Part shown: in pieces, positions 1 to 6,141 of the stretch
Position numbering within the stretch: position 1 is the first letter of the stretch
Layout: the number at the start of each line of letters is the position of its first letter
From: Rhodothermaceae bacterium
Lineage (GTDB): Bacteria; Bacteroidota; Rhodothermia; Rhodothermales; Rubricoccaceae
Direction of reading: 5' to 3'
Assembly: GCA_013003465.1 (NCBI GenBank)
Contig: JABDIZ010000099.1
Coordinates: 1 to 14,474 of the forward strand
DNA: 14,474 nucleotides
The notes under the pieces: model-generated
Told to the model about the DNA's origin: nothing
Seen by the model: only the letters and a program-made list of their open reading frames with translations
The model's database searches: none
Translations under genes and position numbers: made by a program

Positions 1-350
1 TCGGCGTGATGAACGTGCTGCTGATCGCCGTATCGGAGCGGACCCGCGAGATCGGTGTGCGGAAAGCGACCGGCGCCAAGCGCGGCGACATCGTGGCGCA
101 GTTTCTGGGCGAAGCCGTGGCGGTGTCCAGCACCGGAAGCCTGATCGGGCTGGGGGTTGGTCTCGCGGCGGCATTCACGTTCGCCCCGCTCGTGCGCGCG
201 TTCACGGAGGCGCCGTTCCAGGCGGCCTTCAGCTGGAGCACGCTCGTGGTGGTGGGGCTGATCGCGGTACTGGTGGGCGTGCTGTTCGGGACGTACCCCG
301 CGCTGCGCGCCGCCCGCCTGAGCCCGGTGGACGCGATGCGCCACGAGTAA
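1..350 (+). CDS. ABC transporter permease, MacB/FtsX type, C-terminal part
   Basis: This is the 3' end of a gene that begins before the window; the frame is open from base 3 to a TAA stop at 348-350, giving about 115 visible residues. The visible part starts with the motif SERTREIGVRKATGAKR, which is typical of the cytoplasmic segment before the last two membrane helices in MacB/FtsX permeases. Two hydrophobic segments follow, and the protein ends with YPALRAARLSPVDAMRHE, the classic end of this family (PALRAARLDPVEALR). By family knowledge such permeases work as mechanotransmitters with an ATPase and often a periplasmic adaptor, moving peptides, lipoproteins or drugs. The partners and the extracytoplasmic domain lie outside the window, so the substrate cannot be assigned. 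Confidence 0.93.
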   Translation, partial: GVMNVLLIAVSERTREIGVRKATGAKRGDIVAQFLGEAVAVSSTGSLIGLGVGLAAAFTFAPLVRAFTEAPFQAAFSWSTLVVVGLIAVLVGVLFGTYPALRAARLSPVDAMRHE

Positions 351-405
351 CGCTGGGGTGAGCCCGTACGGCGTGCGGCGACGCATGGAGAAGGGTAAGG
401 TGGCA

Positions 406-433
406 TTTGCACCTCCGGCTGTGTTTACTTCTG
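406..433 (+). promoter_or_regulatory. candidate Bacteroidota-type promoter for the OB-fold-like protein
   Basis: TTTG at 406-409 is followed after 16 bases by TACTTCTG at 426-433, which matches five of the six fixed positions of the Bacteroidota -7 element TAnnTTTG. The spacer is a little short for that promoter class (about 17-23). The site lies about 50 bases upstream of the preferred ATG at 481, in a locally AT-richer patch. This is pattern matching only. Confidence 0.3.
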
Positions 434-480
434 GCCCAGTGCTTCGTCTCGGGGCATCTTCGCTGTTTCTCTCTGTATCG

Positions 481-1044
481 ATGAACACTCCCAACCGCGC
501 ACGGCGCAACCTCGTTTTCGGTGTGCTCCTGGTCGCCATCACGGCGGCCCTCATCGTGGGCCGCTCTGGTTTGTGGGGCGAGGACGCTCCGAAGGTGTCG
601 GCCTCTGCCGAGCAGGCCACGACCGAGGAAGAAGCTTTGCCTTTGGCGGTGAGAGAGGCCGATGCGGAAGCCGCCGCCGCGCAGTCGGAGGCCACCATGC
701 CGCCGCCGGACGCGGCCCTCTCGTTCGCCGACTACGACGAGCAGTACGAGGCGCTCCGCGAGAACTTCCGCGCGCGCGACAGCCTGACGGCGCTGGTCGC
801 GGGGCATCGCGTCGTGTGGGACGGCTATCTGCGCAATGTGAGCAAGCAGACCAATGCGTTCTACGTTTCCGTACGGCCACAGCCCGAGCACAGCCGCACC
901 TCGGCGCTCGTCACCTTCGACCACGCCTTCGAGGAGCAACTCTATACGCTCCGTCCCGACGATCCCATCCGGTTCGAGGGCGTCGTCAAGCGCGCAGGCC
1001 TATCGGTGAGCATCGACGGGGCGTCGATCGAGCGCATCGAATAA
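481..1044 (+). CDS. membrane-anchored protein with probable OB-fold domain
   Basis: A 187-residue protein of unknown function. It begins with a short basic stretch (MNTPNRARRN) and one hydrophobic helix (about residues 10-27), so it is probably an inner-membrane-anchored protein facing the periplasm. Residues 33-80 are acidic and alanine/glutamate-rich and look like a linker. Residues 100-187 contain a compact beta-rich region (VVWDGYLRNV, AFYVSV, SALVTFD, DPIRFEGVVKRAG, LSVSIDGASIERI) whose rhythm resembles a small OB-fold of the tRNA_anti-like type; this is inference from pattern. The frame is open from 358, but the ATG at 481 was chosen because it puts the basic residues and the helix at the N-terminus. 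The gene stands 130 bases after the permease and 26 bases before the DUF1272 gene. Confidence 0.75.
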   Translation: MNTPNRARRNLVFGVLLVAITAALIVGRSGLWGEDAPKVSASAEQATTEEEALPLAVREADAEAAAAQSEATMPPPDAALSFADYDEQYEALRENFRARDSLTALVAGHRVVWDGYLRNVSKQTNAFYVSVRPQPEHSRTSALVTFDHAFEEQLYTLRPDDPIRFEGVVKRAGLSVSIDGASIERIE

Positions 1045-1070
1045 ACCCGTTTCGCTTTGCCTCCACGCCG

Positions 1071-1322
1071 ATGCTTGAACTCCGCCCATCCTGCGAGTGC
1101 TGCGACCGTTCGCTGCCGCCAGCCTCTACGGATGCGATGATCTGCTCGTTCGAGTGCACGTTCTGCCGGACGTGCGTCGAGACGGTGCTCGATCACGTCT
1201 GCCCGAACTGCGGGGGCGGGTTCGTGCCGCGCCCAATTCGCCCGGAGCGGCTCCTCGCGACATACCCGCCGTCGACCGTGCGCGTGGTCAAGCCGGAAGG
1301 GTGCGCCACTTCAGCCGTCTGA
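1071..1322 (+). CDS. DUF1272 cysteine-rich small protein
   Basis: An 83-residue protein recognised as a DUF1272 family member by its opening MLELRPSCECCDRSLPP, then ICSFECTFCRTCVE, CPNCGGGFVPRPIRP and the conserved end YPPSTVRVVKP. Nine cysteines are visible (8, 10, 11, 25, 29, 32, 35, 44, 47), several as CxxC pairs, so a zinc-binding treble-clef or knuckle-like fold is likely. The biochemical role of the family is not established. The ATG at 1071 gives exactly the family's usual N-terminus and length. The gene follows the OB-fold-like gene by 26 bases on the same strand, which would allow co-transcription. A short inverted repeat (CCGTC at 1315-1319, GACGG at 1326-1330) spans its stop codon. 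Confidence 0.9.
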   Translation: MLELRPSCECCDRSLPPASTDAMICSFECTFCRTCVETVLDHVCPNCGGGFVPRPIRPERLLATYPPSTVRVVKPEGCATSAV

Positions 1323-1419
1323 TCCGACGGTTCGGCCGATAAGACGGCACACTGAGAGCCGTGAAGGAGCGTTGACACAGGGTTCGCTCTATCCTGCGCC
1401 GAGTCAATACCTTACCTGG

Positions 1420-2940
1420 ATGGAATCGAGCGAGGAGCATCACGGCGACCAACCCAGCACCCGTGCGCCGGAACCGGAGCGCACGGGTGTACCAGAGTCG
1501 GCGGTTGAAGTAGAGGGGGATGGTCTCACGGCTCCCTTGGACGCAGAGCCGTTCCAGCAGGGGCTGCTGCGCGATCTGATGGATGCCGTGCGCGGCACCG
1601 CGCGCGACTACACGCAGGGCAGCATCGGGCGCGCCATCCTGCTCCTCGCCGTGCCCATGATGCTGGAGATGGTGATGGAGTCCGTCTTCGCCGTTGTAGA
1701 CGTGTACTTCGTTTCCTCGCTTGGCGCCTCGGCGGTCGCGACGGTGGGTCTGACCGAGTCGGTGATGACGCTGATGTACGCGGTTGCCATTGGCTTCGCG
1801 ATGGGCACGACGGCACTCGTCGCGCGGCGTATCGGGGAGAAGGACCCTGAGGCTGCAGCGAATGCAGCGGTGCAGGCGATTGCACTCGCCGTGGCGGCAT
1901 CTATCCCGTTCATGCTCATCGGCCTGTTCTTCGCGCGCGACATCCTCGCGCTGATGGGCGCCGACGCGTGGAGCCTGGAGCACGGCTATCGCTACACACA
2001 GTGGATGATGGGGAGCAATGTGGTCATCATGCTGCTCTTTGTCATCAACGCCATCTTCCGGGGCGCGGGCGATGCGGCCATCGCGATGCGTGTGCTGTGG
2101 ATCGCCAACGGCATCAACATCGTCCTCGACCCAGCGCTCATCTTCGGGTGGGGACCGCTGCCGGAGCTGGGCATCACCGGGGCGGCAGTCGCGACGACCA
2201 TCGGGCGCGGCATCGGCGTGGCGACACAGCTGTGGGTGCTGCTGCGCGGGGCGAAGCACATCCGCGTGCTCACCACGCAGATCCGGATTCAGGGGGCCGT
2301 GATGATGCAACTGGCGCGGACGTCCGCCGGGGGCATCGGGCAGCTGATCATCGCCACCTCATCGTGGATCGGACTCGTGCGCATCGTCTCCGAGTTCGGG
2401 AGCGAGGCGCTGGCGGGCTACACCATCGCTGTGCGCGTCTTTCTGTTCACGCTGCTGCCGTCGTGGGGCCTCGCCAACGCGGCGGCCACGCTCGTGGGGC
2501 AGAACCTCGGCGCCGGGCAGCCCGAGCGCGCTGAGCGGTCTGTTTGGATCACCGGCTGGGCCAACATGGCGTTTCTGGCCGTCGTCTCGCTCGTCTACAT
2601 CGTCCTCGACGAACAGCTGATGCGCCTCTTCACCGATGAGGTGGCGGTCGTTGAGCCCGGCGCGGACGCGCTGCGGATCATGGCCTACGGCTACGTCATC
2701 TTCTCCTGGGGGATGGTGATGCCGCAGGCCTTCAACGGCGCGGGCGACACGCTGACGCCGACCAAGATCAACTTTCTCTGCTTCTGGCTGCTGGAGATTC
2801 CGCTGGCCTACCTCCTGGCACTGCGGTGGGGCGTGGGGGCCAACGGCGTGTACTGGTCCATCGTAGTGGCCGAGACGGCGGCGGCGCTACTCGCCATCGC
2901 GCTGTTCCGGCGCGGGACGTGGAAGCTGACACAGGTGTAG
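1420..2940 (+). CDS. MATE family multidrug/organic-cation efflux transporter
   Basis: A 506-residue polytopic membrane protein with the two-fold repeated MatE architecture (about 12 helices, first from residue 71). Motifs typical of the NorM-like MATE branch are visible: MMLEMVMESVFAVVDVYFVSSLG in the first repeat, MGTTALVARRIGEKD after it, FRGAGDA, and the second-half counterparts ANAAATLVGQNLGAGQPERAE and FNGAGDTLTPTKIN. Family members export drugs and metabolites in exchange for H+ or Na+; the substrate cannot be read here. The N-terminus carries about 60 extra polar, acidic residues before the amphipathic segment RDYTQGSIGRAI. The frame is open upstream to a TTG at 1372, but ATG 1420 is preferred; an internal ATG at 1579 (residue 54) is a possible alternative. 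No convincing partner gene adjoins it, so it looks monocistronic. Confidence 0.93.
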   Translation: MESSEEHHGDQPSTRAPEPERTGVPESAVEVEGDGLTAPLDAEPFQQGLLRDLMDAVRGTARDYTQGSIGRAILLLAVPMMLEMVMESVFAVVDVYFVSSLGASAVATVGLTESVMTLMYAVAIGFAMGTTALVARRIGEKDPEAAANAAVQAIALAVAASIPFMLIGLFFARDILALMGADAWSLEHGYRYTQWMMGSNVVIMLLFVINAIFRGAGDAAIAMRVLWIANGINIVLDPALIFGWGPLPELGITGAAVATTIGRGIGVATQLWVLLRGAKHIRVLTTQIRIQGAVMMQLARTSAGGIGQLIIATSSWIGLVRIVSEFGSEALAGYTIAVRVFLFTLLPSWGLANAAATLVGQNLGAGQPERAERSVWITGWANMAFLAVVSLVYIVLDEQLMRLFTDEVAVVEPGADALRIMAYGYVIFSWGMVMPQAFNGAGDTLTPTKINFLCFWLLEIPLAYLLALRWGVGANGVYWSIVVAETAAALLAIALFRRGTWKLTQV

Positions 2941-3019
2941 CCGGATTTTTCCGTGCTGGGTTTGGGACCGAGGAGGTGAGCTGCGTCATGAGGAATACGG
3001 GGCGGCATGCATGTGGCAC

Positions 3020-3051
3020 TTTGTCTTACGCACATCATTTCCCTAAACTTA
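3020..3051 (+). promoter_or_regulatory. candidate Bacteroidota-type promoter for the DsrE-like/TsdA-like unit
   Basis: TTTG at 3020-3023, a 20-base spacer, then TAAACTTA at 3044-3051, which resembles TAnnTTTG in four of six fixed positions. The stretch is clearly more AT-rich than its surroundings and lies 65 bases upstream of the ATG at 3116, with no other gene between the MATE stop (2940) and this ATG. It fits as the start point for the two-gene unit. Confidence 0.4.
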
Positions 3052-3115
3052 AGGCATGCTCGTTCCCCCGGGTGTGTCGCTGCTTCGCTCCCTCGACCAC
3101 CAACCGAGCATATCC

Positions 3116-3796
3116 ATGGACTCCCCCATCTCGCACCCCACGGCCCGCCGCACGTTCCTCCAGCGGCTGAGTGTCGGCACGCTGGCTCTTATGTCGGGCG
3201 GCGCCGTCGCCCGAACCGCCTCGCCCGGCGCGGCCCCGGCCGCCCCACGCCTCGTCACCTCCGGCACTGATTGGCTCGACCGCATCCGGGGCGAGCACCG
3301 CCAGGTCTTCGACATCGTCGAGCCCAACAACGGCCTCGGCGCCGTTTATGCCCTCAACTACCTCGACTCGTACCAGCGCGTGCACGGCCTCTCCGGCGAC
3401 GACGTGACCGCTGTGGCCGTGTACCGGCACAACGCCATGCCGCTCATGCTCAACGACGCGACGTGGGCCACGTACAAGATCGGAGAATTCCTCTCGGTCA
3501 CCGATCCCGAGACGAACGCTCCGGCCACCCGCAACATCTTCCGCACGAACATCATCCTCCGCCCGGGCCTGACCTATGAGCAGATGATGGCCGACCGTGG
3601 CGTCGTCGTCGTGGCCTGTGAGATGGCGCTGACGGTGTACAGCAGCCTCACCGCCGAAGCGGCCGGGGTCTCTCCCGAGGAAGCCAAGGCCGACTGGGAA
3701 GCCAATCTGCTCGACGGCGCCGTCCTCGCGGCCTCGGGCGTCTATGCTGTCGATCAGGCGCAGCAGCACGGCTGCTCCTACTGCTACGCGGGCTGA
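3116..3796 (+). CDS. Tat-exported DsrE/DsrF-like protein
   Basis: A 226-residue protein with a twin-arginine-like signal: ARRTFLQ at residues 10-16, a hydrophobic stretch of about 17-31 and a likely cleavage near residue 40 after ASPGAAPAA. The mature part (HRQVFDIVEPNNGLGAVYALNYLDSYQ, VTAVAVYRHNAMPLMLND, YEQMMADRGVVVVACEMALTVYSS) has the alternating beta/alpha pattern and the 'VACEMAL' cysteine segment of the DsrE/DsrF-like fold. Cys168 sits where many relatives carry their functional cysteine. The protein ends in an unusual HGCSYCYAG tail with Cys220 and Cys223. DsrE-type proteins bind or relay sulfur in the cytoplasm; an exported version next to a TsdA-like cytochrome suggests a periplasmic sulfur-related role (inference). 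ATG 3116 was chosen because it places the Tat motif at the N-terminus. The next gene starts 14 bases after its stop, so they are likely one operon. Confidence 0.8.
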   Translation: MDSPISHPTARRTFLQRLSVGTLALMSGGAVARTASPGAAPAAPRLVTSGTDWLDRIRGEHRQVFDIVEPNNGLGAVYALNYLDSYQRVHGLSGDDVTAVAVYRHNAMPLMLNDATWATYKIGEFLSVTDPETNAPATRNIFRTNIILRPGLTYEQMMADRGVVVVACEMALTVYSSLTAEAAGVSPEEAKADWEANLLDGAVLAASGVYAVDQAQQHGCSYCYAG

Positions 3797-3810
3797 GCGT
3801 GCAATCCCTT

Positions 3811-4731
3811 ATGACCGTGATACGCCTCGCGTGCGTCGGCCTCCTCGGCGTCACCGTGCTGGGGTGCGGCGGGGAGGTCGAGGTCGCGGCTCCGCCGCCG
3901 AGCCGCCTGGTGCCGGTCAATGCGCCCCTCGCGCTCGCCGACTCGTTGCCCCGCAACCCGGCCACGCTCCCGGCCGACGACCCGCTCGCGGAGCAGGTGC
4001 GCTATGGCCTCCGCCTCATGAACGACACGCCAGCGCTTGCCCCCGACTACGTGGGCAACGCGCTCTCGTGTACCAACTGCCACCTCAACGCAGGCCAGCG
4101 CGAGAAGGCGCTTCCACTCGTCGGAATCGCCGGGCTGTTCCCGCTGTACCGCGCGCGCGATGGGCGGCTGGTGAGCCTGGAGGATCGCATCCGGGGCTGC
4201 TTTCTGCGCAGCATGAACGGCACGGCGCCCCCCTACGATAGCTCTGAATTACTCGCTCTCTCAGCCTATATCACGTGGCTCTCGGAGGATCAGCCCGTGG
4301 GGCAGGCTCCAGACTTTCGCGGCCTGAACCGAATTCCCGAGGAGGCGCGCCTTCCCCTTGCCGACCTCGATGTGGACCAAGGCGAAGCACTGTTCGCGCA
4401 GTACTGCGTGGTCTGCCACGGCGCCGATGGGCAGGGAATGGACCTGGGCGTGGCCCATCCGGGGCCGCTGTGGGGGCCGCAGTCGTGGAACGACGGCGCG
4501 GGTGCGGCGCGTATCTACACGCTGGCCGGGTTCATCCGCCACGCCATGCCACTGACCGTCCCTGGTATGCTGACCGACGAGCAGGCGCAGCACCTCTCGG
4601 CCTATATCAATTCGCACGAGCGGCCGGTGTACCCGAACAAGGAGGTGGATTATCCCGGCGTAGAAATTCCCCTCGACGCCGTGTACGACCCGCGCCGGTT
4701 TGAACGGAATCCTCTGTTCGGAGGCGAGTAG
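3811..4731 (+). CDS. tsdA: diheme cytochrome c lipoprotein, thiosulfate dehydrogenase (TsdA) type
   Basis: A 306-residue lipoprotein: basic start, hydrophobic stretch and lipobox TVLGC with lipidated Cys19. Two c-type heme sites are visible, CTNCH (residues 87-91) and CVVCH (199-203). Between them RIRGCFLRSMNG places Cys130 39 residues after the heme-1 histidine; by family knowledge TsdA uses a cysteine in this motif as the unusual distal heme-1 ligand. Further TsdA hallmarks are LVSLEDRI, LSAYITWLS, GPLWGPQSWNDGAG, FIRHAMPL (candidate Met ligand to heme 2) and LSAYINSHERP. TsdA enzymes couple two thiosulfates to tetrathionate, or the reverse, and pass electrons on; the direction cannot be told. 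It follows the DsrE-like gene by 14 bases. A GTG at 3799 is in frame, but ATG 3811 gives the cleaner lipoprotein signal. TsdA proteins are usually soluble periplasmic, so lipid anchoring is notable. Confidence 0.87.
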   Translation: MTVIRLACVGLLGVTVLGCGGEVEVAAPPPSRLVPVNAPLALADSLPRNPATLPADDPLAEQVRYGLRLMNDTPALAPDYVGNALSCTNCHLNAGQREKALPLVGIAGLFPLYRARDGRLVSLEDRIRGCFLRSMNGTAPPYDSSELLALSAYITWLSEDQPVGQAPDFRGLNRIPEEARLPLADLDVDQGEALFAQYCVVCHGADGQGMDLGVAHPGPLWGPQSWNDGAGAARIYTLAGFIRHAMPLTVPGMLTDEQAQHLSAYINSHERPVYPNKEVDYPGVEIPLDAVYDPRRFERNPLFGGE

Positions 4732-4832
4732 GCAGCACGGACCTGGCGGCAGGAACCTACGTCTACCGTGTGCCGGCGGCGACCGAGGGCCGAACGCGCA
4801 CGCAGTCGCGCACCCTCACCATCACGCGCTAG
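4704..4832 (+). pseudogene. orphan C-terminal tail of a secreted protein (T9SS/FlgD-like end)
   Basis: This frame has no start codon and opens after a stop at 4701-4703, overlapping the end of the cytochrome gene. From about 4734 it reads STDLAAGTYVYRVPAA and then a threonine/arginine-rich end (RTLTITR) before TAG at 4830-4832. The 'DL(A/P)AGTYVYRV...RTLTITR' pattern is characteristic of the last strand pair of T9SS-sorted or FlgD-Ig-like C-terminal domains in Bacteroidota and Rhodothermota proteins. The body of the parent protein is absent, so this is most likely the remnant of a gene whose 5' part was lost or displaced. A small hairpin (AAGGG 4836-4840, CCCTT 4847-4851) follows directly, as might be left from the old gene end. 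Too short for certainty. Confidence 0.5.
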
Positions 4833-4849
4833 CCTAAGGGTTGTTGCCC

Positions 4850-4881
4850 TTCGTCAGAGCAGGGTGGGAAGTGTAGCTTGG
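4850..4881 (+). promoter_or_regulatory. candidate promoter for the EEP-family gene
   Basis: TTCG at 4850-4853, then 20 bases, then TAGCTTGG at 4874-4881, which matches five of the six fixed positions of TAnnTTTG. The spacing equals that of the candidate at 3020-3051. It sits 19 bases upstream of the ATG at 4901. Pattern evidence only. Confidence 0.33.
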
Positions 4882-4900
4882 TTGTGCCTCTCGTGCTGCC

Positions 4901-5793
4901 ATGCTACACCCTCACCCCCGCTGGTGCCTCCTGCTTGCCATGCTCGTTTTCAGTGCGTGCGGCACCACGCGCTCGGACGCGGAGCGCAACGAAGCAGCGG
5001 CGCTGCAGGTCGTGAGTTTCAACCTGCGGCTCAACATCGCGTCGGACAGCGCGGATGCGTGGCCGTATCGCCGCGAGGCCGCCATCGCCCTCCTGAGGGG
5101 CGCAGACCTCGTCGGCGTGCAGGAGGCGCTGCCGGATATGCTGACCGATCTGGACGAGCGCCTCCCGCACCTCGCGCGCATCGGCGTGGGCCGCGAAGCC
5201 GACGGCGGTGGCGAGTACAGCGCCATCCTCTACCGCGCCGACCGCTTGACCTGCTCGGCGACGGGACATTCTGGCTCTCGGAGACGCCCGATGTGCCGGG
5301 TAGCCAGAGCTGGGACGCTGCCCTCCCACGCATCGCCACGTGGGGCCGCTTCCGAGATCGCCGGACCGGGGTGACATTCACACACCTCAACATGCACTTC
5401 GACCACGTGGGCGAGACGGCGCGGCAGGAGAGCGCCCGCCTGCTCGTAGCCTGGGCCGCCGAGCAGGACTCGGATGAGCCGGTCCTCGTGACGGGCGACT
5501 TCAACGCCACCGACGACTCCGAGGTCTACCGCCTCCTCACCGAGGGCACGGCGCTCCAGGACGCCCGGCTCGTCTCGGCGACGCTCTCCGCCGGCATGGC
5601 CGCGAGGTGGAACGCCTTCGGACGGACAACACCCGAGCGGCGTATCGACTTCGTGTTTGTCCAAGGGCCGGTGGCTGTGCAGGCCTTCGCCACGGGGGAC
5701 CAGACCATCGGAGCCGTGCTGGAGACGGACAATGCCCGCCTACCGTCCGATCACTTTGCCGTGGCGGCGACGGTCAGGGTCGGGAGGCCGTAA
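4901..5793 (+). pseudogene. endonuclease/exonuclease/phosphatase family lipoprotein, frameshifted
   Basis: Two overlapping frames together encode one EEP-superfamily (PF03372-like) protein. The first frame (4901 to codon TTG at 5246-5248) gives a lipoprotein signal with lipobox VFSAC (Cys20), then VVSFNLRLN (metal-site Asn41), DLVGVQEALPDM (catalytic Glu75) and GEYSAILYRADRL. After that it turns into nonsense and stops at 5374. The frame shifted by one base continues exactly where homology should: LLGDGTFWLSETPDVPGS, THLNMHFDHVG, VLVTGDFNATDDS, RRIDFVFVQG and the terminal LPSDHFAVAATV, stopping at TAA 5791-5793. Adding a single G at 5248/5249 (TTGAC to TTGGAC) restores RADRL-D-LLGDG and a 297-residue protein with every catalytic motif. 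So this is a one-base deletion in a GG pair, either a true recent inactivation or a sequencing error. Such secreted EEP proteins act as phosphodiesterases or nucleases; the substrate is unknown. Confidence 0.88.
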
Positions 5794-5816
5794 AAGGGGC
5801 CCATCCCGCCGTTCAG

Positions 5817-5842
5817 GCGCGCGGCATATTCACACCGCGCGC
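5817..5842 (+). terminator. hairpin after the EEP-family gene
   Basis: A perfect 8-bp stem: GCGCGCGG at 5817-5824 and CCGCGCGC at 5835-5842, with a 10-base loop. It starts 24 bases after the stop codon of the frameshifted EEP gene. There is no T-run after it, so it would be a stem-only terminator or an mRNA 3'-end stabiliser. Confidence 0.45.
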
Positions 5843-6141
5843 ATCGGGTCTAGGCCATACCCGCCGTATCCTGGGGCTTGCTGCGGTTAGCCCTAGGGCG
5901 CCGCCGCCACCGCCGTTCCCGGTTCCGTTCAGTCTCGGTAGCGGATTCTTTTCGACTCGCTCATCGAGACCGACCTCTCCGGCTTCCTCCGGGTCCGGCT
6001 GTGCTTGCTGCTCCTGCCCCTCGGGCCGAGCAGGCAGGCCTCCTGAGGTGCGGTAGCCTGCCCCCGCGAACGCGGGGGACGTCAGCGTACTCGTCCCCCT
6101 GAAGCGTCAGCGTGTCCCGCTGCGCTTCCCACCTCCTGGTT
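5843..6141. other. non-coding stretch and putative structured leader upstream of rhlE
   Basis: No gene could be supported here on either strand, although it completes a 348-base gap between 5793 and 6142. Open frames exist (for example 5942-6046 on the plus strand) but lack starts and recognisable motifs. The 3' half holds nested inverted repeats: GGCAGGC at 6033-6039 pairs with GCCTGCC at 6056-6062, and CCCCCGC at 6061-6067 pairs with GCGGGGG at 6072-6078 around a GAAC loop; the two stems share two bases, so they are partly alternative. A 9-base direct repeat CGTCAGCGT occurs at 6080-6088 and 6105-6113. This could be a regulated 5' leader of the helicase gene; a promoter was not identified. 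Confidence 0.4.

Noticed and set aside
1372..1395. TTGACA at 1372 as a sigma-70 -35 box, or TTG 1372 as the MATE start codon.
   Set aside because: The only -10-like hexamer (TATCCT, 1390-1395) is 12 bases away, too close, and the extra 16 residues from TTG are untypical; ATG 1420 is better.
1288..2310. Long minus-strand open frame opposite the MATE gene.
   Set aside because: His/Arg/Asp-rich composition typical of an antisense frame of a high-GC gene, no motifs, and the plus strand holds a complete MATE transporter.
2942..2953. CGGA-TTTT-TCCG mini hairpin right after the MATE stop as a terminator.
   Set aside because: Only four base pairs, and the T-run is in the loop rather than after the stem.
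5240..5374. Programmed ribosomal frameshifting in the EEP gene.
   Set aside because: No slippery heptamer at the junction and no family precedent known to me; a one-base loss in a GG pair explains it more simply.
5942..6046. Short plus-strand frame reading LIETDLSGFLRVRLCLLLLP as a possible membrane-protein remnant.
   Set aside because: No start codon, no family recognised, and the opposite strand is equally open; not supportable as a gene.
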